The notes under the pieces: generated by a model
The model's database searches: none
What the model saw: only the letters and a program-made list of their open reading frames with translations
What the model was told of the DNA's origin: nothing
Part shown: one piece after another, positions 1 to 6,698 of the stretch
Position numbering within the stretch: position 1 is the stretch's first letter
Layout of the letters: each line of letters starts with the position of its first letter
Program-made: the position numbers and the translations under genes
Origin: a virus
Virus record (IMG/VR): IMGVR_UViG_3300045970_000478
Span: 1 to 42,261 of that record
Length of the DNA stretch: 42,261 nt
Direction: 5' to 3' (one strand)

Positions 1-81
1 AGCCCTCTCCTCGAGCAGCTCCGCGCCGATCAGCGTCGGATGCAGGAGCAGCTCGACAAGCTGACCGGGAAGCGTCGGTAG
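1..81 (+). CDS. 3' end of the Mnt-like RHH gene (duplicate of the copy at the right end)
   Basis: The first 27 codons read in frame 1 as the coiled-coil C-terminus of the ribbon-helix-helix protein whose complete copy is at 41906-42208, ending at the same TAG. It is a partial copy produced by the terminal overlap and not a separate gene. Confidence 0.85.
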   Translation, partial: SPLLEQLRADQRRMQEQLDKLTGKRR

Positions 82-126
82 CCTCACGTTACGCCGCCCT
101 CCCCTGCTTGGCTGGGGCGAAGAGGT
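1..126. repeat. Terminal direct repeat, left copy (circular overlap)
   Basis: These 126 bases are identical to 42128-42253. The repeat covers the 3' end of the plus-strand RHH gene and the 3' end of the Cro-like gene, so it has no gene-level meaning of its own. An assembly overlap of a circular or terminally redundant molecule explains it best, giving a unit of 42,127 bp. Confidence 0.9.
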
Positions 127-346
127 CCTCGAAGGTGACCGGACGGCGACGACCGAGCTTTCGGAGATGCTCGGGACGGTTCAGGAAGGCGAGGATGTTG
201 CCGATGACCGTAGAGGTCGGGTCCTTCTCCCCACATTGGAGTGCGTACAGGTACTGGCGACTGATCCCGATCTGGTCCGCTGCCGCGGTCCGCGTCGAGC
301 CGATCGCGTCCAGGGCCTCTTTGAGCTTGTCACCTGCCGTTGTCAT
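89..346 (-). CDS. Cro-like HTH regulator
   Basis: An 85-residue XRE-type helix-turn-helix protein transcribed away from the CI repressor gene across a roughly 70-base control region. The HTH lies at residues about 18-45. Its recognition-helix segment ISRQYLY (residues 28-34) is identical to residues 50-56 of the CI-like repressor, so both probably read the same operators, as lambda CI and Cro do. There is no S24 peptidase domain, as expected for Cro. A TTGACA-17-CATATT promoter lies directly upstream with its -10 only 6 bases from the ATG, so the mRNA is probably leaderless. On the circle the gene converges with the plus-strand RHH gene. The Cro role is inferred from position and from the shared helix. 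Confidence 0.75.
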   Translation of the reverse strand: MTTAGDKLKEALDAIGSTRTAAADQIGISRQYLYALQCGEKDPTSTVIGNILAFLNRPEHLRKLGRRRPVTFEDLFAPAKQGRAA

Positions 347-409
347 ATCCGTAATATGGGCACGTCATCCCCAGATGTCAAGCCCCGAGTTGCCATTACA
401 GGCAGGGGC
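344..409. promoter_or_regulatory. CI/Cro intergenic operator region with two inverted repeats
   Basis: Two symmetric elements are visible. CATAT-ccgta-ATATG (344-358) covers the cro -10 and start codon. TGCC-attaca-GGCA (391-404) lies upstream of cI and is flanked by GCCCC (382-386) and GGGGC (405-409), which extend the symmetry imperfectly. These are candidate operators for the two regulators sharing a recognition helix. Plus-strand promoter candidates for cI are TTGCCA (390-395)-17-GAGAAT (413-418) and TTGTCA (327-332)-19-TAATAT (352-357); neither is strong. Confidence 0.45.
353..381 (-). promoter_or_regulatory. Promoter of the Cro-like gene
   Basis: On the minus strand a perfect -35 TTGACA (376-381) is separated by 17 bases from CATATT (353-358). 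The expected start point is at or next to the A of the ATG at 346. The 10-base block CTTGACATCT that contains the -35 recurs exactly in the promoter at 41861-41889. Confidence 0.65.
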
Positions 410-416
410 CTAGAGA

Positions 417-1154
417 ATGTCGCCTATGGAAGACAGGCCGCGGCGCCGCGAAGAGATGGAAGCGATCGTCCGAGCGGCCCGATCACCCGAGGTGGGGCGC
501 GTCATCCGCGAGCGTCGCGAACTGGAGGGGCTGTCGGTCCAGCGGCTCGCCGGCATGGCCGAGATATCTAGGCAGTACCTCTACAGCATCGAGAAAGAAG
601 AGAAGGCGCCAAGCTTCGATGTCGCCCTGCGCCTTCTGACGTGCATCGATCCGACTCGCCGATTCATGATGAACGCAGAACCAGACCCTCGGAGTCGTCC
701 TGAATACGAGCCGACCGGCCGCGGTTTCACCCTTCCCGCCGGAAAGGACCACGACGCCGGCCGCGCTGAGAGCACTCTCCCTCTGCCGCTAGTTGCGGTC
801 GCAGCGGGAGGGCCTCCGATTGCGTTCGAGGAGATCCCTGGCGAGGAATACTCGGTTCTGCGCCACCTCCACCGAAAAGACCGATACGTGATCAAGATAG
901 TCGGTGAATCAATGAAGCCGACCTTCTGGGACCAAGACCTCTTGCTGATTGAACCGACCGAGAAAGTGAAGGACGGCACGGTTGCCGTCGTGCTCGTGAA
1001 GGGCGAAAGCACGGTGAAGCGAGTCCACCGGCTGAGGCGAGGCGGGTTCCTCTTGAAGAGCGACAACCCGTACCACCCGCCGATCGAGGCCGATGCTGAA
1101 GAAGTTGAAATCAAAGGAAAAGTGCTGAGGATCGTGGACGGCGTGAGGCCGTAG
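417..1154 (+). CDS. cI: CI-like repressor (XRE HTH + S24 peptidase)
   Basis: A 245-residue LexA/CI-type repressor that would hold the phage in lysogeny and be inactivated by RecA-stimulated self-cleavage. An XRE HTH spans residues about 27-75. A linker leads to an S24 peptidase domain with the nucleophile Ser165 in VGESMKP and the general base Lys201 in TVKRV. The usual Ala-Gly cleavage site is present at residues 130-131 (VAVAAGGP). The start at 417 has AGGGG 8 bases upstream; ATG at 426 is an alternative, and would be leaderless if the promoter with -10 at 413-418 is used. Two lipoprotein genes follow, the first after 9 bases, so they probably share its transcript in the lysogen. The recognition segment ISRQYLY is identical to that of the divergent Cro-like protein. 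Confidence 0.93.
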   Translation: MSPMEDRPRRREEMEAIVRAARSPEVGRVIRERRELEGLSVQRLAGMAEISRQYLYSIEKEEKAPSFDVALRLLTCIDPTRRFMMNAEPDPRSRPEYEPTGRGFTLPAGKDHDAGRAESTLPLPLVAVAAGGPPIAFEEIPGEEYSVLRHLHRKDRYVIKIVGESMKPTFWDQDLLLIEPTEKVKDGTVAVVLVKGESTVKRVHRLRRGGFLLKSDNPYHPPIEADAEEVEIKGKVLRIVDGVRP

Positions 1155-1163
1155 GAGAGAAGA

Positions 1164-1475
1164 ATGAATAGAGTTCTCGTGTCCATAGCGTTTCTTGCCT
1201 GCGCTTCCGGTCTCGTCGGGTGCGCGACTACCCAATCTCCCGCCGCCAGCAAAGTGAAAGACGCCGACGAGTCGATGGTGGTGGGGTGTTCGTACTTAGG
1301 AGACGTTCACGGTTCCTCGGCCCTGGACGGAGATTTCTTCCAAACGGGTATGCAGAACGCCCGAACCGACGCAGTAGAGGAAGCCGCGAAGAAAGGGGCA
1401 AGTCATGTGGTCTGGAATTCGAGTGCCGGAGGGCGGCGCCCCTTCGTTGGCGGCCGGGCCTATAGATGCCCGTGA
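1164..1475 (+). CDS. Small lipoprotein, candidate lysogenic-conversion factor
   Basis: A 103-residue protein with an N-terminal signal sequence and lipobox (LVGC, Cys19), followed by a domain containing CSYLGDVHG and a GASHVVW stretch. That pattern recalls small periplasmic lipoproteins of the DUF4156 kind; the assignment is by eye. The ATG follows a GGAGAG-type ribosome site 9 bases after the cI stop, so it is probably co-expressed with the repressor in the lysogen. Such prophage lipoproteins often alter the envelope or block superinfecting phages, but nothing in the sequence fixes that function here. The next gene is a diverged relative. Confidence 0.75.
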   Translation: MNRVLVSIAFLACASGLVGCATTQSPAASKVKDADESMVVGCSYLGDVHGSSALDGDFFQTGMQNARTDAVEEAAKKGASHVVWNSSAGGRRPFVGGRAYRCP

Positions 1476-1493
1476 TTTCGTGACTGCGAACGA

Positions 1494-1790
1494 ATGAGAC
1501 GGAACGTTGCACTGGTAACGGTCATCGCCACGGGGCTCATGGCGGTGGGCTGCGAAACGCTTTCGTTGTCCGGACAAACGGTAAAGACAACCTTCCATGA
1601 ATCGGACGTGAAGGAGTGTTCTTTTCTTGGAGTCGTTACGACTCACTCCGTGATGAATTGGCCAACCATCCTTCGTAACAAGGCCGCCGGTCTTGGCGCG
1701 GATGTCCTGATCATTCCGAAGGCGGCAATCGGGAGCTATTCTGGAAAGGCCTACGACTGTGGCGGGCGGTACAAGAAAGCCGCCCCATGA
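1494..1790 (+). CDS. Second small lipoprotein, related to the preceding gene
   Basis: A 98-residue lipoprotein with signal sequence and lipobox (AVGC, Cys20). The mature part has CSFLGVVTTHSV and GLGADVLIIP, which align with CSYLGDVHGSSA and KKGASHVVW of the upstream lipoprotein. The two look like an old duplication, or two members of one family acquired together. It lies 18 bases downstream of its partner on the cI side of the genome, converging with the DUF2335 gene, and no clear terminator separates them. A role at the lysogen's cell surface is inferred from position and lipidation only. Confidence 0.7.
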   Translation: MRRNVALVTVIATGLMAVGCETLSLSGQTVKTTFHESDVKECSFLGVVTTHSVMNWPTILRNKAAGLGADVLIIPKAAIGSYSGKAYDCGGRYKKAAP

Positions 1791-1812
1791 CCCGCGCCCA
1801 GGGCGAGGCGAG

Positions 1813-2202
1813 CTAGGAAGCCGCGGCCGGTGGTGGTGTCTTCGCCTCGGCCTTCCGTCCCGTCACGAACGCAATGACGATCGAAGCGAGGGCGGCAACG
1901 ACAGCTACCGCCCCACCTATCGCTTGTCCCTGAATGATTGCGAAGATCCCTCCCCCGCAGACAATCGCCCCGAGAGATGCCGAGATCGCCTGGCCGGCGT
2001 AGGTCGTCCGAATCGCCCCGGTCACGATCCTGTCTTCCTGACGATGCCGATGCTCTTGTTCCCTCTCGGCCATTCGGAGAATCCGCTCGGCGGCTCCGGA
2101 AAGGATGGCCTCATACCCAGCGAATTGTTCGGGAGGAGGAAGCGGTCCCGAATGGTGGTCGAGTCGCGCCTGCTGGACGACGATCCGGCCCTTGTTACTC
2201 AC
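1813..2202 (-). CDS. DUF2335-type membrane protein
   Basis: A 129-residue protein with the layout of the DUF2335 family. A soluble N-terminal half contains the PPPEQFAGYEAI and GAAERILRMAEREQEHRH segments. Two adjoining hydrophobic helices follow at about residues 70-112 (roughly ISASLGAIVCGGGIFAI and AVAVVAALASIVIAF). The family is common in phages and host chromosomes and has no settled function. It is the last gene of the minus-strand late operon and overlaps the preceding gene by 4 bases (ATGA). A role in lysis or envelope interaction is possible but not shown. Confidence 0.75.
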   Translation of the reverse strand: MSNKGRIVVQQARLDHHSGPLPPPEQFAGYEAILSGAAERILRMAEREQEHRHRQEDRIVTGAIRTTYAGQAISASLGAIVCGGGIFAIIQGQAIGGAVAVVAALASIVIAFVTGRKAEAKTPPPAAAS

Positions 2203-2438
2203 CGAGCCTGAACGCCTTCAGGCAGCCGGGCGGCACCGTTCGGAAGATTCTCGGCCCGGAAGCGCTCCATCGAGGCTCGGATGTCATCCCCAACCTTCGT
2301 CCAGTCCGAGGCAATAGCCTCCCGATCAGCGGCCTGGCCGCGGAGAACCTCCATATGGGCGGGGCCGTCGACACCGAACACGTCGACTGCGCTCCCCATG
2401 CCCGAAAGAAGGGCCGCCATCTTCCCCCTGACTGTCAT
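2199..2438 (-). CDS. Small protein of unknown function
   Basis: A 79-residue protein that I do not recognise. The start is well supported by AGGAGG 5 bases before the ATG. It has no membrane segment or cysteine pair; the middle looks helical and charged (residues about 35-65). It overlaps the DUF2335 gene by 4 bases, so the two are probably translated together, and it follows the tail-tip gene by some 260 bases occupied by a plus-strand gene. Confidence 0.6.
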   Translation of the reverse strand: MTVRGKMAALLSGMGSAVDVFGVDGPAHMEVLRGQAADREAIASDWTKVGDDIRASMERFRAENLPNGAARLPEGVQAR

Positions 2439-2515
2439 CTATCCTCCTGGTCGAAAGCCACCTGGCTCTCTCCAACTTCCGAAGAGCCTACCATCCGAGT
2501 CAAGAAAGGCCACCC

Positions 2516-2698
2516 ATGCCGATCAAATACGACGACGACACTACCGCCTCGATGTCCCTGAGCTTCGGCGAGGACGAGCTCCTCACCGAAGAGGGGACCG
2601 AGCTGACCGCCAAGTTCACCGATTCGACCGGGACGAAGACCGAGACGGTCGTAGTGCCCTGGTCAGACGACGAGAAGCCGGAAGAGCGGGCGAACTAG
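2516..2698 (+). CDS. Small acidic protein on the opposite strand
   Basis: A 60-residue, strongly acidic protein rich in Asp, Glu and Thr, with alternating polar and hydrophobic residues suggesting beta strands. AAGAAAGG lies about 7 bases before the ATG, and G/C third-position preference is clear, so it looks coding. It occupies the only sizeable gap between the tail-tip gene and the last two late genes, in the opposite direction, and its stop lies 2 bases from the stop of the tail-tip gene. I do not recognise a family. It may be an independently expressed small insertion (moron), but no convincing promoter is visible. Confidence 0.55.
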   Translation: MPIKYDDDTTASMSLSFGEDELLTEEGTELTAKFTDSTGTKTETVVVPWSDDEKPEERAN

Positions 2699-2700
2699 GC

Positions 2701-5538
2701 TTACTGGATGGCGTGGTATAGCCAGACGTAGGTCGTAGCGGCTGCCAAAGCCGTCGCCCCCGCCTTCAGTACGAAGACAGTCGTCGTGGTGGACGCCGCA
2801 TCAACAAAGGGCGCCGTGGCCCCGGCAAGGGCTGCCGCAGCCGCATTGCCTGGAGTCAGAACCACGATAGGCGCCGTCGTCCAGGTCTTCGTCGCCGTGA
2901 GTGTCGAAACGATGGCGTTCGCCGCCGCCGGGGCCGTTCCGGTCAGGACCGTTATTTTCCCGGCCACGTCATTTCCCGTCACGGTGATCGTCGGCCCCGT
3001 CCCCGCTCCCGTACCAGCGGCACTCGTCGGAGCGGACCCGGAGGCGCAAAGATGCGCTAGCACCGTAACGTCTCCGTTCGCTTCTACCCCGAAAGCCTCG
3101 CGCCGCGAAACCGAACCATCGGGGGTCGTCAGAAATTGCACTCTCGTTGGGAGTGACGTGGACGAAACCGTTCCCGCCGCCGCCACCAGGCACGTGAACC
3201 CAGCCACATTTCGGAACGCGCCCCCCGCGTAACCGCCCGCGAGCATGAACCCGAGGCGGTCACTCAGAGAAACGTCCGACGGGGCAGCCTTCGACCCACG
3301 GGCGAATTGCGACAGCAGCCCACCCGCCCCAGAGGCAGACGAAAAATAGTTGACCAGGGTGAGGAGGTTCCCCGCAACTCCTTCGTTCAAAACAAAGACC
3401 GGCTGAAGGTGGCCGGTTCCCATCGAATATAGAGCGAGCTGTTTCGCTGCGGCACCCCCTCCCGTGGGCGGAGTGCCGATCGACAGGCCGAGGCTTGAGG
3501 GGTCGAGGGCAATGTTGTCCGTTGCGGTCGGTCCGATCAGCGAGAGGTCGGCGGAGTTCGCCGCGTTGCGCCCGAGGAGGAACGAGGCGTTCGGGATCTT
3601 GCCGTCCGTGGCGAGGTGGGCCGCGACGGCGGAGGAGAGCACCCCGGAATCAACGAGCGCCGAGTCGGAGGCGCGGAAGGCGGTCAAGTCACCGTCGGCG
3701 ATGGAGTTCGCCGGAGTGCTCGACGAGTAACTCATCCCAACGTTGTTCCCGTAATAGACCCCGGTCGACAACTGCCCGAAGGCATCCTCGACTTTCGCCC
3801 AGACGACGTAGACGTAGCCCGTTCCGGACGAGGCGGACGCACCGAGGATGTTCGAGGGCGTGTTCGACGAGAAGCCGCCCGGTCGCCCCGGAACGTAGAG
3901 GCGATAGGCGCGCCCGGCCTCTGCGGCCCGGTTGCCGGTGAGCGGAAGGACCACCTCGACGTTCGAGGGGTCGAGACCTGGAGCGCAGGCTGCCCAGGAC
4001 GGCGGGGTCGCGCCGGTCCACGCGAGCGTCGAATAGCGGATCCGGATCTGCCGGATGTAGAGATCGCTCGGGAGGTCGTACTTCTTCGTTGCCCAGCTGG
4101 TCGTGTTCGTGGTGTTCCCGGTTACGACAACTTCGCTGTAGGTCGTCCCGTCCACCCACCCGACGAGGTCGCCAGGAGCCGCCGGTGGAGTGATAGGCGT
4201 ATCGATCGCCATCGCATCGTCCGAGAACACGGCGGAGTCGTACTCCCACAACTCGAGACGGACCTCCCCGTTTTCCTGCCTCTCCGTCACCGCGATCCGG
4301 TAGGGGGCGTTCGAGACGCTAGCCGCCGTTACGTTCACCCTCGTCCCGACCGGGAGACGTGCGATCGAGGGGGACGCCAGCCCGACCACCCGAGAGCGCG
4401 CCCAGTTCTGCGAGCGCAGGTAGTACCGGGCCAGAGTCGTTGCCTGCACCTGGGAGGTGCATCCTTCGAGTTGCAGGACCTGTTCCCGGAGCTGGTCGGT
4501 ACCAGCCGTCAGAGCCGCCGTCTCGGCGATCGCCCGCGACATAACCCAGCTCAACACGGCGTTCGGGAATTCGATCACGACCCGGTTCGGGAGATCTTTC
4601 CGCTCGATCTCCGAGACGACCGCCTCGCGGAAGTTCGACCCGTCGAGGGTGACTGGACTCTGCGCGGTCGAGGCGTCCACCACCACCCCGAGGAGCCCGT
4701 TCGTTTGCACGACGAGCCTGGCCGCGAAATGCGCGAGGATCTTCTGGACCCAAGCGAGCGAGTCACCGTCGATCCCGAGCGCGATATTGAGTGAGTAGCG
4801 CGGAGCCGAGGATACGACCTGGTCGCAGATGTCGGCGGCGGCGTTGAAGCTCGCCGTGTCGATCAGAGAGCCGTCCATCCCGCACCCGTACTCGACGTCC
4901 TTCAGGAAATCCATGAGGCAAAGCGCCGGGTTCGCCGACCAGGCGGTGGTAGAGGTCCGCGTGTCCAGGACGAGGCGCCCTTTCACCTTGAAGTGAAACA
5001 TGGCCGGAAGCGACGCGCCGTTCGGCTGAATCAATCCGCCGACACTCCACGTCTTCGGCTGGACAAAGTCCATTCGAAGGAGACCCTTCATCGTCTGGTA
5101 GACGCCGCCCAAGTAGCCTTCCGGATAGATGCCGTACGAATCCCCAAGGCTCGTCCCGATCGTGTACCACGGGAGCCCGAGCGTGTTCTGGTACGCCCCC
5201 GAGGCCGGGAGAGCGACCAGCCTGTCCCCGTCGTTCTTGTAGGGGATGACCGAATCAACCGGACCGGCGCAGATGCCCACGACTGCCGAGCATTCGGTCG
5301 CGTAGGCGTTGTTCGTGGCGATCATCCGCCCCTGGAGCATCGTCTCGCCGTAGACGATCGGGACCGCGTCCGGGCCCGTTGCCGGGATGTTGGAGAGGTC
5401 CGGAAAGCCGCCGATGCCGTTGATTCCGCTCGGAGTCGGCCCCCCCTCTGGAAGCGGGCCGTCTCCAGGCCTCCACTTCCACCACAGTTGAGTCGGAACC
5501 CAGCCGGTATCGTCTCCTCCCGGAACGAGCTTCGGCAT
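2701..5538 (-). CDS. Tail tip / central fibre protein (J-like)
   Basis: A 945-residue protein at the end of the tail module, where phages place the host-contact protein. The N-terminal about 440 residues resemble the J-like/Phage-tail_3 group of tip proteins: an early membrane-like tract around VVGICAGPVDSVI and the segment NPALCLMDFLKDVEYGCG (residues about 203-220) are typical. Fibronectin-like beta domains follow around residues 450-620. The last 300 residues are Gly/Ala/Ser/Thr-rich and end in a compact beta domain, likely the receptor-binding part. It overlaps the upstream gene (TGATG). No tail-fibre chaperone or second fibre gene is present, so this is probably the main receptor-binding protein. 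Confidence 0.8.
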   Translation of the reverse strand: MPKLVPGGDDTGWVPTQLWWKWRPGDGPLPEGGPTPSGINGIGGFPDLSNIPATGPDAVPIVYGETMLQGRMIATNNAYATECSAVVGICAGPVDSVIPYKNDGDRLVALPASGAYQNTLGLPWYTIGTSLGDSYGIYPEGYLGGVYQTMKGLLRMDFVQPKTWSVGGLIQPNGASLPAMFHFKVKGRLVLDTRTSTTAWSANPALCLMDFLKDVEYGCGMDGSLIDTASFNAAADICDQVVSSAPRYSLNIALGIDGDSLAWVQKILAHFAARLVVQTNGLLGVVVDASTAQSPVTLDGSNFREAVVSEIERKDLPNRVVIEFPNAVLSWVMSRAIAETAALTAGTDQLREQVLQLEGCTSQVQATTLARYYLRSQNWARSRVVGLASPSIARLPVGTRVNVTAASVSNAPYRIAVTERQENGEVRLELWEYDSAVFSDDAMAIDTPITPPAAPGDLVGWVDGTTYSEVVVTGNTTNTTSWATKKYDLPSDLYIRQIRIRYSTLAWTGATPPSWAACAPGLDPSNVEVVLPLTGNRAAEAGRAYRLYVPGRPGGFSSNTPSNILGASASSGTGYVYVVWAKVEDAFGQLSTGVYYGNNVGMSYSSSTPANSIADGDLTAFRASDSALVDSGVLSSAVAAHLATDGKIPNASFLLGRNAANSADLSLIGPTATDNIALDPSSLGLSIGTPPTGGGAAAKQLALYSMGTGHLQPVFVLNEGVAGNLLTLVNYFSSASGAGGLLSQFARGSKAAPSDVSLSDRLGFMLAGGYAGGAFRNVAGFTCLVAAAGTVSSTSLPTRVQFLTTPDGSVSRREAFGVEANGDVTVLAHLCASGSAPTSAAGTGAGTGPTITVTGNDVAGKITVLTGTAPAAANAIVSTLTATKTWTTAPIVVLTPGNAAAAALAGATAPFVDAASTTTTVFVLKAGATALAAATTYVWLYHAIQ

Positions 5539-6113
5539 CAGCGCACCTCTCGGATTTCGACCGGGCCAAGCGACCAGAACCCGGCCTCTTGTTCAGTGAA
5601 CGGCATGGAATCCGAGGTGAGGCGGGCGTTCACGACCAGATTCCCCGAGGCGTCCGCTTCGATGATGTCCCCGAGGGTTGCCCCGGTCACCAGCGTGAGC
5701 TTGTCTCGGCCGGCCGTTCCGGTCCCGAGCGAGATCGTGTAGTGGGTCGTCAGGGTCAGGGTCGTCCCGTTCTTCCGGATCACGATTCCCGTCCCCGAGG
5801 AGAACGGGAGATCGAAGACGGTCTGGCTGGCCGTCGCCGTCCCTACATAGAGCCGCGTCCAGGCCGAAAGGTTCCAGTCCCGCCAGACGAACACCCCGGC
5901 CTGCCCGCGCTGGCTCTTGATGAAGTCGAGGATCGACTCCCGCTCACTCGCCGTGAGGTACTTGTAGCCCCAGGAGACCGTCAGGAGCGGATATTGCCGC
6001 ATGGCCACGGCCACCGTCTGGCCGCCCGGGTAGGGCCCGGCTATAGCCGTCTGGTACTCGGATTCGAGGGAGATCCCCTGAGAGGGGGTCGGAGTTGCCG
6101 GATAGGTCGCCAT
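5538..6113 (-). CDS. DUF2460-like tail protein
   Basis: A 191-residue protein resembling the DUF2460 tail proteins found in gene transfer agents and siphophages. The N-terminal half ends with the helix segment LTASERESILDFIKSQ and the motif GVFVWRDW (residues about 93-100), and the C-terminal half is beta-rich. It sits between a gpL-like protein and the J-like tip protein, the usual place for a protein of the tail-tip baseplate, and its stop overlaps the tip protein's start (TGATG). Confidence 0.65.
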   Translation of the reverse strand: MATYPATPTPSQGISLESEYQTAIAGPYPGGQTVAVAMRQYPLLTVSWGYKYLTASERESILDFIKSQRGQAGVFVWRDWNLSAWTRLYVGTATASQTVFDLPFSSGTGIVIRKNGTTLTLTTHYTISLGTGTAGRDKLTLVTGATLGDIIEADASGNLVVNARLTSDSMPFTEQEAGFWSLGPVEIREVR

Positions 6114-6116
6114 CGC

Positions 6117-6698
6117 TTACCCCCTCGGATCCAGGCGGGCGAACCCGCCGAAGTTGGCCCACTTGCCCAGAGCGACACAAGCCGTCCTGGTGCGATCACA
6201 GGTGGCCGTGGCGCCCGCGTAGCCGCACTGCGACCCTTTGAACACCCACGGGCACGTAAGGGCGTAGGGACGCCTTGGGAACGGAACCCCGGCGTACGGT
6301 AGAAACTGCCCGATCGAGACGTTCATCACGTCCTGGCCGGTGTTCCACGACTCGAGGCGGCCGGACGCCACGAGCGTCTCGTCCTGCGAAACGGTCGTCC
6401 CGAGAGAAGGGTCCAGCCAGGCGTCCCAGATCGTGACGCGCGAGCCAACGACAGCCGAGGCGAAAGCCGCGGTCGCCCATCCGTCCGCGTTGCCGATCTC
6501 GATCGACCCCGAGGCCCCGGGTTGCGCGGCCGAGCACGACAGGCTCGTCAACTTGAGCGGCTTCGGGATCCACTGGAAGGTCTTGGCCACGACCGGGATG
6601 TCCCAGGCCGTCCACCTGGCGACGCTCGGGAGGTTGAATTCGAAGAGCGTCGCCCGGAAGAACGTGGGATCCGCTGCGTGAGTGTCGAGCCAGGTCAT
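6117..6698 (-). CDS. gpL/DUF2163-like tail tip protein with cysteine cluster
   Basis: A 193-residue minor tail protein. The N-terminal beta-rich domain resembles DUF2163 and lambda gpL. The C-terminal 45 residues contain four cysteines spaced C-x8-C-x8-C-x6-C, in the context PWVFKGSQCGY ... WANFGGFARL. Lambda gpL binds an iron-sulfur cluster through four C-terminal cysteines with matching first and last spacings, so metal or cluster binding is likely here. The start overlaps the tape measure stop by 4 bases (ATGA). It probably helps build the tail tip around the end of the tape measure. Confidence 0.7.
   Translation of the reverse strand: MTWLDTHAADPTFFRATLFEFNLPSVARWTAWDIPVVAKTFQWIPKPLKLTSLSCSAAQPGASGSIEIGNADGWATAAFASAVVGSRVTIWDAWLDPSLGTTVSQDETLVASGRLESWNTGQDVMNVSIGQFLPYAGVPFPRRPYALTCPWVFKGSQCGYAGATATCDRTRTACVALGKWANFGGFARLDPRG

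Noticed and set aside
3616-4794. Long plus-strand open frame (392 codons) opposite the tail tip gene
   Set aside because: It is the mirror of a GC-rich, strongly supported minus-strand gene; composition is Arg/Gly/Pro/Asp-rich and matches no protein pattern.
2701-5538. Diversity-generating retroelement acting on the tail tip gene
   Set aside because: No reverse transcriptase and no template/variable repeat pair are found.
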